Positions 6,732 to 15,405 of a stretch of 64,000 nt of DNA are shown piece after piece. Each line of letters begins with the position of its first letter. The stretch's first letter is position 1. The notes under the pieces were generated by a model. That model did no database searches. It saw only the letters and a program-made list of their open reading frames with translations, and was not told the origin of the DNA. The translations under genes and the position numbers were made by a program. The DNA comes from Haloferax namakaokahaiae (GTDB taxonomy: Archaea > Halobacteriota > Halobacteria > Halobacteriales > Haloferacaceae): contig NZ_JBHTAA010000002.1 of NCBI RefSeq assembly GCF_042663225.1, positions 186,001 through 250,000 on the forward strand, in the 5' to 3' direction.

Positions 6732-8081
6732 TCAGGCCCGCGCTTCGTCCGTCACGTCTTCGTCGTAGTCGGCCGTCAGAAAGACCTCGTCGTCGGTGAT
6801 GCGCTCGATACGGTGCTCGTCGATTTGAAGGTCGTCCTCGTCAACGCCACCGAACCCGAGTTTGGCCGCGATTCGGTCCGTGAAGCCGGGGTCCGACTCC
6901 ACGTAGGCGATTCGGTCTCGAACGCTAGCGACGATACCTATCTTCCTGTCCGGCGCGACGATGACCGGTTTTCCCTCGTCTCTGCGTTCGGGGACGACGC
7001 GGAGTTCGTCCATCGTCTCGTCGGTCATCTCGTCCGTCGCCGTCTCTTCGACGCCGCCCGTCGCTTCGCGCTCGGTGAGTCGAGTCTCTCGAACCGACTC
7101 GTCACTCGTCGTCCGCGAGAGCATCTTGCCGCTGACGACTTTGGCAGTGAGTTGCCGGCGCTCAGAGACATCCTGGTCGATCACACGGTCTATCGTCAGG
7201 TACGTGACGATGACGTCGTCTTCGACGAACTCGCTCTCGATGTGGTGCGTCTCCGTGTTGATGGAAGTCTGTTCACTCGTGGTGTCGTTGAACCGCTCTT
7301 CTCGGAGGATCTGGTCGTGAACTGACTCGACGTCGATGTTCGCTTCCAGGTCGTGTGCGTCCACCGTGTCCGTCTCGAACACATCGACGTCTTTGATGCG
7401 CGTCTCGATGGTGAAGCGCTCGCGCTCTTCTATCGTCACCCCCCACTCCTCCTCGACTTCGGCGGTCAAGTCGAACGGATATCCGTCGTACTCCTCGACT
7501 TCACCGCTCATCGCGTCGTCGTCGCCGACGAGGAACCGATTCTCGTCGCCGTAGTCGTGCTGGTAGTGAACGTCGTCGTCGGAGACGCGGTCCACGTCTT
7601 CCGTCGCGCCGACGACGTCGCAGTTGCTACACGTCCGTTGGCGGAGTTCGACGTTGGCCACGCGTCGGTCGATCACGTTCCGGTCCACGACTTCACTTTC
7701 GAGTGTCGCCTCCTCGACGACGGTTGTTGAGACGACGGTCGTCTCGGTTATCGTTCCCTCGATGGTCTCACCCTCGATGAAACGTGATTCGATTTCTTCG
7801 TGTTCGTAGCCCGCCTCAGTCTCCATCTGTTCGAGGGTCGTTCTGCGGTCGGCCACCTCGAAGTACGGGACGCCGTCGGAATCTCTGTGTCGAATGACTA
7901 CCTTATCTTCGTTCTCTATCTCCCGGTAGAACGTCTCCCAGTCGAGCGACTCGTCCGTATCTGTCGTCTCCGACCTCGTGACGAGTTCGGGGTGACCGCC
8001 GCGTCTCACGGGGACGCGTTCATGCTCGTTTGCCCACTGTTCGATACGCTGGGGGTCAGTTGTGAATTCTGAGTTCGACAT
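6732..8081 (-). CDS. large PRC-domain-like haloarchaeal stress protein
   Basis: 449 residues from ATG (MSNSEFTTDPQRIEQWANEH); the frame is open further upstream but not protein-like. The N-terminus (GVPYFEVADRRTTLEQMETE) is a conserved haloarchaeal module. The middle 250 residues are beta-strand-like, rich in E, T, V and D, with an apparent internal repeat (EEIESRFIEGETIEGTI and THHIESEFVEDDVIVTYL) and one CSNC pair. The C-terminus (VIVAPDRKIGIVASVRDRIA and following) is PRC-barrel-like. No enzyme motif. A promoter element lies 44 bases upstream. It is likely cytoplasmic; function unknown. Confidence 0.78.
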   Translation of the reverse strand: MSNSEFTTDPQRIEQWANEHERVPVRRGGHPELVTRSETTDTDESLDWETFYREIENEDKVVIRHRDSDGVPYFEVADRRTTLEQMETEAGYEHEEIESRFIEGETIEGTITETTVVSTTVVEEATLESEVVDRNVIDRRVANVELRQRTCSNCDVVGATEDVDRVSDDDVHYQHDYGDENRFLVGDDDAMSGEVEEYDGYPFDLTAEVEEEWGVTIEERERFTIETRIKDVDVFETDTVDAHDLEANIDVESVHDQILREERFNDTTSEQTSINTETHHIESEFVEDDVIVTYLTIDRVIDQDVSERRQLTAKVVSGKMLSRTTSDESVRETRLTEREATGGVEETATDEMTDETMDELRVVPERRDEGKPVIVAPDRKIGIVASVRDRIAYVESDPGFTDRIAAKLGFGGVDEDDLQIDEHRIERITDDEVFLTADYDEDVTDEARA

Positions 8082-8125
8082 GGTTCGTCCGGTTTCCGTT
8101 GGGCCCGTATTCGTAAAGACTGGAC

Positions 8126-8138
8126 GCTTGCAATGGCC
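8126..8138 (-). promoter_or_regulatory. regional 13-bp element, GGCCATTGCAAGC
   Basis: GGCCATTGCAAGC on the minus strand, 44 bases before the ATG of the PRC-like protein at 8081; a TCTTTACGAAT box lies between the two. Confidence 0.45.
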
Positions 8139-8842
8139 TGCCACACAGGAAGACCGCCCGATGTAGGGCGGTTCAGTGATAGGCCGTCCGCTCGGCGTCT
8201 CCGAGACACGTCTCCAGGTGACCCTGTGTCTGTCCACCGCCGTGGCGCTGTCGGCACTGGCTTCGCTTTCGTTCGCCGAATATGTCTCGACACCCGTGCA
8301 CCGGTTGGTCGCAGCCACTTCGCCGTTCGTTCGATTCGAACGTGGTGGACTCGTTCGAAAGACACCCGGGCGTGAGACTGACTCGTTCGTGAACCTTCGG
8401 TTCAGTGGTCTACCCGAATTTATTCTACATTATCGTGACACCATCACCACTGATTTTTTCGTTAGCGAACATTAAGCATTACACCCGTACTTTTGTAATC
8501 TCCTTGCAGTCGCAAGCGTTTTGCTCCCCGTAAGAGACGAACGGCGGGTCTCGCAGTCGATTCTGGCCGACTTGTAGATGAGAGGTCAACACTCAACTTC
8601 GAGAGACGGTACGGGTGCTCGAACCAGTAGGTCTCTCGGTGTAGCCGCTCGGCGAAAGAATTGATGAGGTAGTTCACGCAAGTACGACACGAGAAGGACA
8701 CGGGGACCGCGTCATCGAAGTGGGAACGCGGCTGATGAACCTTCGTAAAGGGGCGGACACGCTCGTTCCACTTGGGCGGTCATTAAGAGCGCAACTCCCT
8801 ACCCCGGTACGTGTGACCGACGGAGTCGGAATGTGTCGTCCG
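8139..8842. other. about 0.7 kb without a convincing gene
   Basis: Several frames are open but have poor composition. One minus-strand frame (8462-8701, GTG start, a CRTC motif near its start) is the best candidate for a small gene but lacks support. A double copy of the promoter-like core, TGCAGTCGCAAGC at 8505-8517, lies inside without a gene at the expected distance, so it may belong to an unseen small RNA or to a lost gene. Confidence 0.5.
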
Positions 8843-9097
8843 TTACGGCGACGCGAGGTCGCGCCAGCGATCGAGACATCGACGGTTGCACAAGACTGCT
8901 TCTTCGTCCGACTGACGCTGCTCTGCTCTCGGTTTGGCGGTGCGTATCGAGACGTAGTAGTGGCGTTCGTCCAACGGTACGACTGCTTGACAAGCAGCAC
9001 ACGTCGCCGTTCCCGTCCCCCACCAAACGCGCCGCCCGATGTGCTTTATCTGAGCCTCCGGATTCTGTCGATGGGAGCTCCCGTGTTCAGAGGTCAC
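8843..9097 (-). CDS. small zinc-ribbon protein
   Basis: 84 residues from GTG. A treble-clef/zinc-ribbon site is clear: CAACQAVVPLDERHYYVSI and, after a variable loop, AVLCNRRCLDRWRDLA. Small haloarchaeal proteins of this pattern (CxxC...CxxxC) are common and mostly uncharacterised. Its GTG overlaps the stop of a 31-codon leader frame (GTGA), implying coupled translation. No membrane part; probably a nucleic-acid- or protein-binding adaptor, by inference only. Confidence 0.65.
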   Translation of the reverse strand: MTSEHGSSHRQNPEAQIKHIGRRVWWGTGTATCAACQAVVPLDERHYYVSIRTAKPRAEQRQSDEEAVLCNRRCLDRWRDLASP

Positions 9098-9189
9098 GTT
9101 CGACCGCTCTCCCGTATCTGGGGCGGGAACGCGGCGTTCAAACGCGAAAGACCCTCAACCGCGGAGAAGCGCTTTCCTCGATAGTACAT
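9094..9189 (-). CDS. 31-residue leader ORF coupled to zinc-ribbon gene
   Basis: ATG at 9189 opens a frame (MYYRGKRFSAVEGLSRLNAA...) ending in TGA at 9094-9096, which overlaps the GTG of the zinc-ribbon gene. A symmetric promoter-like sequence (CCCTTGAGATTGCAAGGG on the minus strand, 9224-9241) lies 35 bases upstream, right for a leaderless start here. It may be a leader peptide or a coding remnant fused by a frameshift to the next gene. Confidence 0.3.
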   Translation of the reverse strand: MYYRGKRFSAVEGLSRLNAAFPPQIRESGRT

Positions 9190-9377
9190 ACGTACGCGTC
9201 TTCAGACGGGAACGTCACTGTTACCCTTGCAATCTCAAGGGAATGCGGTGAAAAGTCATCGGCGTTCGAGATACCGCCCTACTGTGACTCGAACCACTGC
9301 GAGGCGACTGGATACACTTCGATGCGACGCTGACCCGACGGTTGGCGACTATTTTTTATCCATGGCGATGCGAGTTA

Positions 9378-10145
9378 ATGGCACGCATGACCGTAGCTAT
9401 TAGACCTGCGACCAGCGACGACACGGGCGACATTCGCGCCGTAGTGGACGCCTCATTTCGGTCGTCTTACTCGCTCAGCCCCCTCGAAATAGATGTTATC
9501 GTCGATAATTCCTTCACCGACGCCGCGCTGACTGAGCGAATCGAAGACCACGACAGCCTGTTACTCGTCGCAGAGGCTGACGACGACGCGGGCGAGTCGG
9601 TTGTCGCAGGCTTCGCGGAACTCGAAACGGCGGATATGCTTCGGTGGCTCCACGTCTCCCCAGCGTTCCGTGGACAACGAGTGGGGACGGCTCTGTTCGA
9701 ACGCGTCCAATCGGAGTCAAACCCGCGGAACTGCCCGCTGCGAGCACGCGTGCTCGAAACCGCCAGCGAAGGCAGGCAATTCCTCGAACGGTTCGGTCTC
9801 TTTCAGACCGAGACAGACTCTCTCGACCTTGGGGGAGACCACCTCGAAGAGCACGTGTACACGACGACGGGTGAGCGAGTGGCCCCGAACGACCCCGACG
9901 TGGAAGTGCCATCGTCCGTCACAGACGACGACGAAACGGTGCGACTAGACCACGACGAGTCAGTACCGGGGACGTTGGCTCCGTTCTTCGTGCTCTTCGA
10001 GACAGATTCGTCTTTCCAACGATACGGCTACTTCTGTTCGCATTGCGGGAGCACGGACGTCGTCGCCGACGGTCTCGACCGACTCAAGTGTCAACGGTGC
10101 AGGAATACCCATCGCGCCGACCGGTGGGACCGCGCCTATCTCTGA
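9378..10145 (+). CDS. GNAT family acetyltransferase with C-terminal zinc ribbon
   Basis: 255 residues. The GNAT fold covers residues 5-150: motif A is LHVSPAFRGQRVGTALFERV, preceded by the AGFAELE strand and followed by ARVLETASEGRQFLERFGL. A linker rich in D and E leads to a zinc ribbon (YFCSHCGSTDV and LKCQRCRNTHRADRWD). The architecture is typical of haloarchaea; the acyl acceptor is unknown. A TTTTTTAT box at 9352-9359 places transcription start near 9378-9387, so ATG 9378 or 9387 is used. No operon partner. Confidence 0.85.
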   Translation: MARMTVAIRPATSDDTGDIRAVVDASFRSSYSLSPLEIDVIVDNSFTDAALTERIEDHDSLLLVAEADDDAGESVVAGFAELETADMLRWLHVSPAFRGQRVGTALFERVQSESNPRNCPLRARVLETASEGRQFLERFGLFQTETDSLDLGGDHLEEHVYTTTGERVAPNDPDVEVPSSVTDDDETVRLDHDESVPGTLAPFFVLFETDSSFQRYGYFCSHCGSTDVVADGLDRLKCQRCRNTHRADRWDRAYL

Positions 10146-10474
10146 ACGACTCCGAATGGGGATACTGCGACCAGCGACCGGCGCACGCGCGTGGGGCTAC
10201 AGGTTCTTACTACTGAAACGAATACGAGACGTATGGTCGCGTCCCCCGAACAGTTGATGCTGTACTACCCGTAGACCAAGTTCTCGGCGCACTCGTCATC
10301 ACCTCACCGCTCGTTGGCTGGGTGTATTTCGGTAGTTCGTCACCACGTGGCGGTGACGGGCACCGACAGTGAACGCGTTCGGACGTTGGGAGCGGCCCGG
10401 ATACCAAAAATGTCTAGATGGAGCGCGCGGCGGCGTCTCTCGGAGAGACGACACTATCGGTCGGTGCACACCCA
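10146..10474. other. intergenic region, possible decayed membrane-peptide frame
   Basis: No gene with a start codon is visible. One plus-strand frame around 10245-10365 reads VDQVLGALVITSPLVGWVYF, which looks like a membrane span, but it lacks any start codon after the preceding stop. It may be a remnant. Confidence 0.4.
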
Positions 10475-10696
10475 CTAGTGGTTCTGTTCTCTATCGGAGT
10501 GGACCGGGAACGCGACTTCGACGGTCGCTTTGTACTGGGATACCTCTCCGTTTTCGATGTCTGCGGTCCACGACTCGACCGCTACGCCAGTGAGGTCGTC
10601 TATCGTTTCGTTCGCCTCTTCGACCGCCTCTTCGGCGGCCTGTTGCCACGACTCCTCGGACGTGCCGAGGAGTTTGACAACTTTCACAGTAGACAC
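10475..10696 (-). CDS. dodecin, flavin-binding protein
   Basis: 73 residues from GTG (VSTVKVVKLLGTSEESW); a second GTG three codons later is also possible. The dodecin fold is complete: first strand, the GTSEESWQQAAEEAVEEANE helix, the DLTGVAVESWTADIENG strand pair with the tryptophan that stacks on flavin in the Halobacterium protein, and the VSQYKATVEVAFPV strand. Dodecins form hollow dodecamers that store and protect riboflavin or lumichrome. It stands alone, in the middle of other stress genes. Confidence 0.9.
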   Translation of the reverse strand: MSTVKVVKLLGTSEESWQQAAEEAVEEANETIDDLTGVAVESWTADIENGEVSQYKATVEVAFPVHSDREQNH

Positions 10697-10769
10697 GGCG
10701 GTTACATATCTACGGGCTGTCGTAAGAAGTTTGGGCCGGAGCCGTCGGCCGCCTCGACGACTCGCGTGT

Positions 10770-11394
10770 TCACTCGTCCGACTGTCTCGCACCGTGTGTC
10801 TGGGCGATGTGTGTCGTCGTCCCGACGCCGATTCCACCGACGAGGTTGCCCGCCGTGACGACGACGGTCGTCTCCACCAACGCCGAGAGGGTGAACCCGC
10901 CCTCGAAGAGGACGCCGAAGAAGATGTGGAGCATCGTCACGACGACGTGGTCGAACGGGCCGAGTGCGAGCAACACCCCGACGCCGTAGGCGAGGACGAT
11001 ACGGCTCACGTCGCTATCGACCGACAGCAAGAGGAACGACAGCAGCGTCACCAGCACGCCGCCCGCAATCGAGTCGGCGAACTCCGCCAGCGGTCTTCGA
11101 GAGACGATCTCTGCGGCCGTCGTCGTCAGCGCCGTCTCCGTTCCCGGCGGGAGTGCGCCACTCACCGAAAGTACCACCGCCATCAGTCCACCGCCGGCGA
11201 GGTTGACGACGAAGGTGACGCTCCACAGGCGAACGAGCGGGCGCGCGAGCCAACTGTCCGAGCGCGACGACGCCGAAGACCACCGTGAATCCGGCGATGA
11301 ACCCCGTCGCGGTGAGTTCGAGTATCGACTGGTCGAGGCGTCGCTGGCCCTCCTCGACCGCGCGGTCGAGTATCTCCTCTGGGTCACTCCTCAT
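10770..11394 (-). pseudogene. FNT (formate/nitrite transporter) family pseudogene, frameshifted
   Basis: An ATG at 11394 opens MRSDPEEILDRAVEEGQRRL and a first FNT span (GFIAGFTVVFGVVALGQL). Between about 11225 and 11250 homology jumps to another frame, continuing LVRLWSVTFVVNLAGGGLMA through LALGPFDHVVVTMLHIFFG and AGNLVGGIGVGTTTHIAQ. FNT proteins have about 260-290 residues; here the sum is about 207, so around 70 residues including the second and third spans are also missing. The gene is inactivated by a deletion with frameshift. Confidence 0.8.
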
Positions 11395-11589
11395 TGCAGT
11401 ACGAAAATATCGCGTGCCACAGCGAAGCGACGACCGACGGGGGGAGAGAGCGGGGCGTCTCACTCTTCGAGGCGCGAGGCCGCCACAACTGCTCGTCGTT
11501 CCACGTGCGTTTGGTCGTGGGCACTCTCGGTAGCCGTCGGTCTGCATCGATTTACTCTCTGTGCGTCGCCGTCGGTCGGAGAGTCACCG

Positions 11590-12597
11590 TTATCGCTGCT
11601 GAATCGACCCGCTCTGCGACGAGCGACCGGACGTCTGCAGGTGCGCTTCGAGGAACCAGAGGTCCTTGCTCACTCGTCTCGAGATGTCGTTCAGCAAATC
11701 GACCGTGTCGATATCGCCGTTCGCCTGTGCCGCTCGAATCGTCTCGCCGAGGATAGCGTCGAAGACCGCCAGACGGTCTGCCAGAATCGAGACGAGTTCC
11801 ACTCCTTCGACGGCGCTCGACGGCAGTTCAGGAATCTGGCTGGCCGACGCGCTCGTTCGGACGGTCCCCGAGACCGTTGCACCGAGTGCCGCCGCGCGCT
11901 CGGCGATTTTGTCGATGTCCTCTTCGACCGATTCGGCTATCTCTTCGAACAGTTCGTGGAGTTGGTAGAATTCTGGGCCTTTGACGTTCCAGTGAGCCGT
12001 CCGGAGCTGGCTCAGGATGTCGGTCGCGTCGGCGAGAACCTGACCGAGCATCTGCGCGCTCGATTGCCGGATCTCTTCAGGGAGGTAGTTCTGCGTGGGG
12101 TAGAACTGCCCGACTGGCTGTTCGCTCATCACGCTGGACTGTGGCTGCTGACCTGATTGCTGCATCGACTGTTGGCTCTGCTGGCCATACGGCTGCTGCA
12201 TCTGCTGCTGACCCGGTTGCTGAACTTGCTGTTGGCCCGGCTGCTGCATCTGTTGCTGGGGCTGCTGTCCCACCGGTTGCTGCATCTGTTGCTGACCTGG
12301 TTGCTGCGTTGGCTGCTGCATCTGCTGTCCATATGGCTGCTGGACAGACTGCTGGTGCGGCTGGCCAATCGGTTGCTGACTTGGCTGTTGGAACGACTGT
12401 TGACTCGGTTGGTAGCCCGGCTGTTGGAACGATTGCTGGTTAGGCTGCTGGAACGATTGCTGGTTAGGCTGCTGGAATGACTGCTGACTCGGTTGCTGGC
12501 TCCGCTGTTGCTGGAATTGCTCTCCCATCTGGGGTGTCTGTTGTTCGTTCGAACGTCGTTCCTGTTGGTACTGCGTCGGCTCTTGTTGCTGGCTCAT
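11590..12597 (-). CDS. dps: Dps-family ferritin with long Q/P-rich prion-like N-terminus
   Basis: 335 residues. The C-terminal 165 form a Dps domain: ferroxidase residues are seen in TAHWNVKGPEFYQLHELFEE (H202, H214) and the following EEDIDKIAER; DNA-protecting, iron-oxidising dodecamers are expected. Residues 1-155 are unlike any usual Dps tail: I count 76 glutamines, the rest mostly P, S, G and M, with eight-residue units such as QQSFQQPN in tandem (DNA about 12388-12486). Basic or acidic runs are absent. The same kind of tail is on the adjacent CBS protein. Translation starts at MSQQQEP; the frame upstream is not protein-like. Confidence 0.9.
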   Translation of the reverse strand: MSQQQEPTQYQQERRSNEQQTPQMGEQFQQQRSQQPSQQSFQQPNQQSFQQPNQQSFQQPGYQPSQQSFQQPSQQPIGQPHQQSVQQPYGQQMQQPTQQPGQQQMQQPVGQQPQQQMQQPGQQQVQQPGQQQMQQPYGQQSQQSMQQSGQQPQSSVMSEQPVGQFYPTQNYLPEEIRQSSAQMLGQVLADATDILSQLRTAHWNVKGPEFYQLHELFEEIAESVEEDIDKIAERAAALGATVSGTVRTSASASQIPELPSSAVEGVELVSILADRLAVFDAILGETIRAAQANGDIDTVDLLNDISRRVSKDLWFLEAHLQTSGRSSQSGSIQQR

Positions 12598-12816
12598 AGT
12601 CTTAGACCTCGGGACCCGTCGCACCGGTGGTCCCACCTCACCAATTCAGTAGACACGCTATTAAATATTGCCCGGCCGACACGAAACCGACAGACGGCTC
12701 TCCGGTGGCGTCCAAGAAATGCGGTAGAAGGGGTCGAGGCGGTCGATTCGTCGGGTTGGACTCGTCGAAAAAGAGAACGTAGCTCGCAGGCGGCCAGCAA
12801 GTTCCAGTGTGGACGC
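12598..12816. other. promoter region of the Q-rich dps gene
   Basis: 219 bases between the two Q-rich genes. A TATTTAATAGC box A candidate on the minus strand (12655-12665) precedes dps, giving a long leader of roughly 30 bases. I see no hairpin or regional 13-bp element. Confidence 0.4.
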
Positions 12817-13785
12817 TTACAATCGAGGCGACTGAGCCTTGATGATTCCCGTCGCGGTGGCGAGTTCGGATTCGAAGAGCACGAGGATATCGTCTAGCGT
12901 CACGATTCCCTCTAGCTTCTCTCCGTCTTCGTCCACGATTGGGAGTCGTCGGACGCCGGCGTCTTCGAGTCGGCGAAGGGCGTCGAAGACGCTCAATTCG
13001 GTCGTCCCGGTCACGAGGTCGTCTTGGATGCAGTCGCCCGCGGTCATGTCTTCGAGTTTCGACGGGTCTCGAAGCATGAGTCCGAGCGTCCGGTCTGTGA
13101 TGATACCGACCGGTCTCTCGCCTTCGACGACGACGACGCTTCCAACGTCCGCTTCGTGCATCATCTTTGCCACCGAATCAATCGGCGTATCGGGGTCGGC
13201 GGTGACCACGTCCGTTGCGATGAGTTCCTCTACGGTCACGGGTTGAAGCTGTGGTCTCGACCTGCCGGCCCTCGTCGATTCGGTGCCAATACCGGGCTGT
13301 TGGTAGCGACCATGTTGCGGCTGTTGTGCCTGCGGGTCGGTTGCCTGGTGACTCGGCGGCTGATGCCACTGCTGCGGCGGGCCACCGCTCTGTGATTGCG
13401 GGCCACCCGCGGGCGGAGCCTGTTGACCCTGTTGTGGGTACCCCTGTGGGGGGTACTGACTCCCCTGTGGTGGCTGTCCGGCCGGTTGCTGCTGTTGGTT
13501 CACCTGGCGCTGTTGGCCATAGGGGTCCTGTTGCTGTTGCTGGCCGTACTGTTCGGGGTGGCCGTATTGAGGTTGCTGCGGCGTGTTCCAGTACTGTCCC
13601 TGCGAGGCGTTGTATCCTTGCTGGACCTGCTGGGGAGTCACTCCCGGCGGGGACTCTGCCTGAAACTGCCCTTGTTCCGGATAGGGAGAGCGACTCGTCG
13701 GTGTTGGTCTGCTACTACTCGACTGCTGAGGGTACTCGCCGGATTGACGCCACTGGTTCTGTCGGTGAGGCTGGTCGTGATGCAT
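12817..13785 (-). CDS. CBS-pair protein with Q/P/G-rich prion-like N-terminus
   Basis: 322 residues. Residues 184-308 hold two CBS motifs: DVVTADPDTPIDSVAKMMHE / GIITDRTLGLMLRD and CIQDDLVTGTTELSVFDALR / IVTLDDILVLFE. Such pairs bind adenine nucleotides or NAD and act as energy sensors. Residues 1-165 are low-complexity, made of Q, P, G, Y, S and H (for example GQQQQQDPYGQQRQ), resembling the adjacent Dps tail but not alignable to it. No membrane segment or signal peptide. The paired occurrence suggests a common, tail-mediated assembly. Confidence 0.88.
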   Translation of the reverse strand: MHHDQPHRQNQWRQSGEYPQQSSSSRPTPTSRSPYPEQGQFQAESPPGVTPQQVQQGYNASQGQYWNTPQQPQYGHPEQYGQQQQQDPYGQQRQVNQQQQPAGQPPQGSQYPPQGYPQQGQQAPPAGGPQSQSGGPPQQWHQPPSHQATDPQAQQPQHGRYQQPGIGTESTRAGRSRPQLQPVTVEELIATDVVTADPDTPIDSVAKMMHEADVGSVVVVEGERPVGIITDRTLGLMLRDPSKLEDMTAGDCIQDDLVTGTTELSVFDALRRLEDAGVRRLPIVDEDGEKLEGIVTLDDILVLFESELATATGIIKAQSPRL

Positions 13786-14010
13786 GGCTATATCCGTCGG
13801 TCACGCTCGGGACGTTTCCGACACCGAGAGAATGAACTCACTGTACCATAAAACTGGGGGAGCACGCTCGAACCCGGGGTGTACAGTGCAGTACTCGCCC
13901 GAAGACAGAGGATAGCTGTCATCCGGAACCACGGGTTATAGACGACTACGTGCCGCCCCTGTCCGACTCCCGTTCGCCGAACTGTTTCTCCAGTCACCGT
14001 CTCACTCGGG

Positions 14011-14313
14011 TTAGGCTGACTGCTCGCCTTCTACTTGGGTCGCCGGTTCCGGCCCTTCCCGCACTTCGGCTTCGTGTTCCGAATCTCTCTGTTCTTCACT
14101 TTGAATCAGCCGGCCAGAGACGTACGTCAACGCCCCCAAGGTTACCAGCGGAACGACGAGCAACATCTGGCTCATGAGCGTCGTCCGAAGGCTCCCGCCT
14201 CCGAATGGCTGGAACACGAGGAAGGTCACCATGAAGAACACGATGATTCCGAGCGGGATGATGTTGACTAGTAGGTCCTTGAGCGTATCTTCCGAGAGGT
14301 TGAACGGAGACAC
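14011..14313 (-). CDS. DUF6684-like two-span membrane protein
   Basis: 100 residues from GTG (VSPFNLSEDTLKDLLVN). Two membrane spans (IIPLGIIVFFMVTFLVFQPF and MLLVVPLVTLGALTYVSG) are joined by a short loop, with an acidic tail (EEQRDSEHEAEVREG). Haloarchaeal members of this family often lie by cytochrome oxidase genes; none are seen here. The frame extends upstream but without coding character. A regional promoter element in reverse orientation ends 38 bases upstream. Confidence 0.72.
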   Translation of the reverse strand: MSPFNLSEDTLKDLLVNIIPLGIIVFFMVTFLVFQPFGGGSLRTTLMSQMLLVVPLVTLGALTYVSGRLIQSEEQRDSEHEAEVREGPEPATQVEGEQSA

Positions 14314-14769
14314 GTGCGTTCTCGAAGCGGTGGCGACTTGAGAGTTTGGCGCGCCAATGCAAGGAAGCTCCCTCGGTACGAAAAATTTGCAACTCGGAAG
14401 TGCGACCGGACATCGACCACTGAACTCCACTCCGCGGCTTGCTTCGCCGCCCCCGTTAGTGTAGCCACCTCCGCTTCGAACGTTGGGGTATCGCTGGCTC
14501 GACTACTCCGGCTATCGAGTCGGCGAAGTGCTGAATCTCCTGTCTATCGAGGCCTTGAAAGTGGACTTGTCCCACGACTTCCGCGCGCTGCGTCGCCCCT
14601 TTCTCGGGGGCGATTATCTACCCATCGACCTACACGAGACGGTCACTCGAATCGCACACCAGTATCTCCCAGTCCGTGAAGCCGAGAGGGGCAGGAGTCA
14701 CGGGTCGAAGACGATGCATACGCAAGCAATACCGATTTGCCCAGAGCGCTCGTCTCCCGAAGAGCGCCC
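14314..14769. other. intergenic region between divergent genes
   Basis: 456 bases without a convincing gene. It contains a reverse-oriented 13-bp element at 14352-14364 for the DUF6684 gene and a weaker one (TGCATACGCAAGC, 14715-14727) 42 bases before the ATG at 14770. Open frames here have arginine- and serine-rich shadow composition. Confidence 0.5.
14352..14364 (+). promoter_or_regulatory. regional 13-bp element, CGCCAATGCAAGG (reverse to gene)
   Basis: CGCCAATGCAAGG on the plus strand, 38 bases from the GTG of the minus-strand DUF6684 gene; 9 of 13 matches to the best form. Confidence 0.35.
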
Positions 14770-15318
14770 ATGGTCGATAACTTAGGTCACGCAGCATTCG
14801 GTCTTCTATTCGCACTCCCGGCGTGGTTCCTTTGGGAGGCACGCACGAGCATCGCCTTCGTCGGTTTAGCGACGATAGCGGCGGTCGTTCCGGACGTCGA
14901 TCTGTTCCTCGCCCAGCTCTTTCCGGCGGAGATACATCACCACGGAGTCGTCCACACAGTTCTCTTCATCACCATTTCGAGTGCGATACTCGCCGGCGTG
15001 TTAGCGGTCGTCTTCGACGACCAAATCGAGTCGTTGCTACGGAACGACCGGTTCGACAGTGCGGGTCTGTTTGGATTCCTCTTCGGCGCGCTACTGGTCG
15101 GCGGACTCAGTCACCTCGTCGCCGACATGCTCTCAGCACCAGATATCTCGACACCTATCGAACCGTTTTGGCCCTTCTTCGACAAGCCGTGGTCAGTTGA
15201 CCTCGTCTGGTACGACGCGATGTGGGTCAACCTCGGGTTCTTCTCCGTGATGGTCGTCACCCACCTCGTCGTATCGTACTTCACTACCTCCCCCAAACAG
15301 CGACTCATCACGCGTTGA
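14770..15318 (+). CDS. YdjM/LexA-regulated type metal-dependent membrane hydrolase family
   Basis: 182 residues from ATG (MVDNLGHAAFGLLFALPAWF). Histidine/aspartate positions typical of the YdjM (DUF457) family are present: GHAAFG, VVPDVDLFLAQLF, HHHGVVHTVLF and LSHLVADML, within four or five membrane spans. The family is annotated as membrane-bound metal-dependent hydrolase by motif only; activity is not established. The upstream element TGCATACGCAAGC ends 42 bases before the start. It converges with a PRC pseudogene. Confidence 0.82.
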   Translation: MVDNLGHAAFGLLFALPAWFLWEARTSIAFVGLATIAAVVPDVDLFLAQLFPAEIHHHGVVHTVLFITISSAILAGVLAVVFDDQIESLLRNDRFDSAGLFGFLFGALLVGGLSHLVADMLSAPDISTPIEPFWPFFDKPWSVDLVWYDAMWVNLGFFSVMVVTHLVVSYFTTSPKQRLITR

Positions 15319-15405
15319 CGGAGTCACGAGGAGGATGAGAAGTCGCTACGCGAGGAACGTTCGTGGAGTGAGCGTCTCGTCGCGTTCGTCACGCTCGTCG
15401 AGAAT

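Noticed and set aside
8462..8701. Minus-strand 79-codon frame with a CRTC motif
   Set aside because: GTG start, a single CxxC pair and shadow-like second half; not enough to call a gene.
10245..10365. Plus-strand frame with a membrane-like stretch
   Set aside because: No start codon exists between the preceding stop and the hydrophobic segment.
12388..12486. Tandem DNA repeats considered as a CRISPR or minisatellite
   Set aside because: They encode the QQSFQQPN units of the Dps tail in frame and have no spacers.
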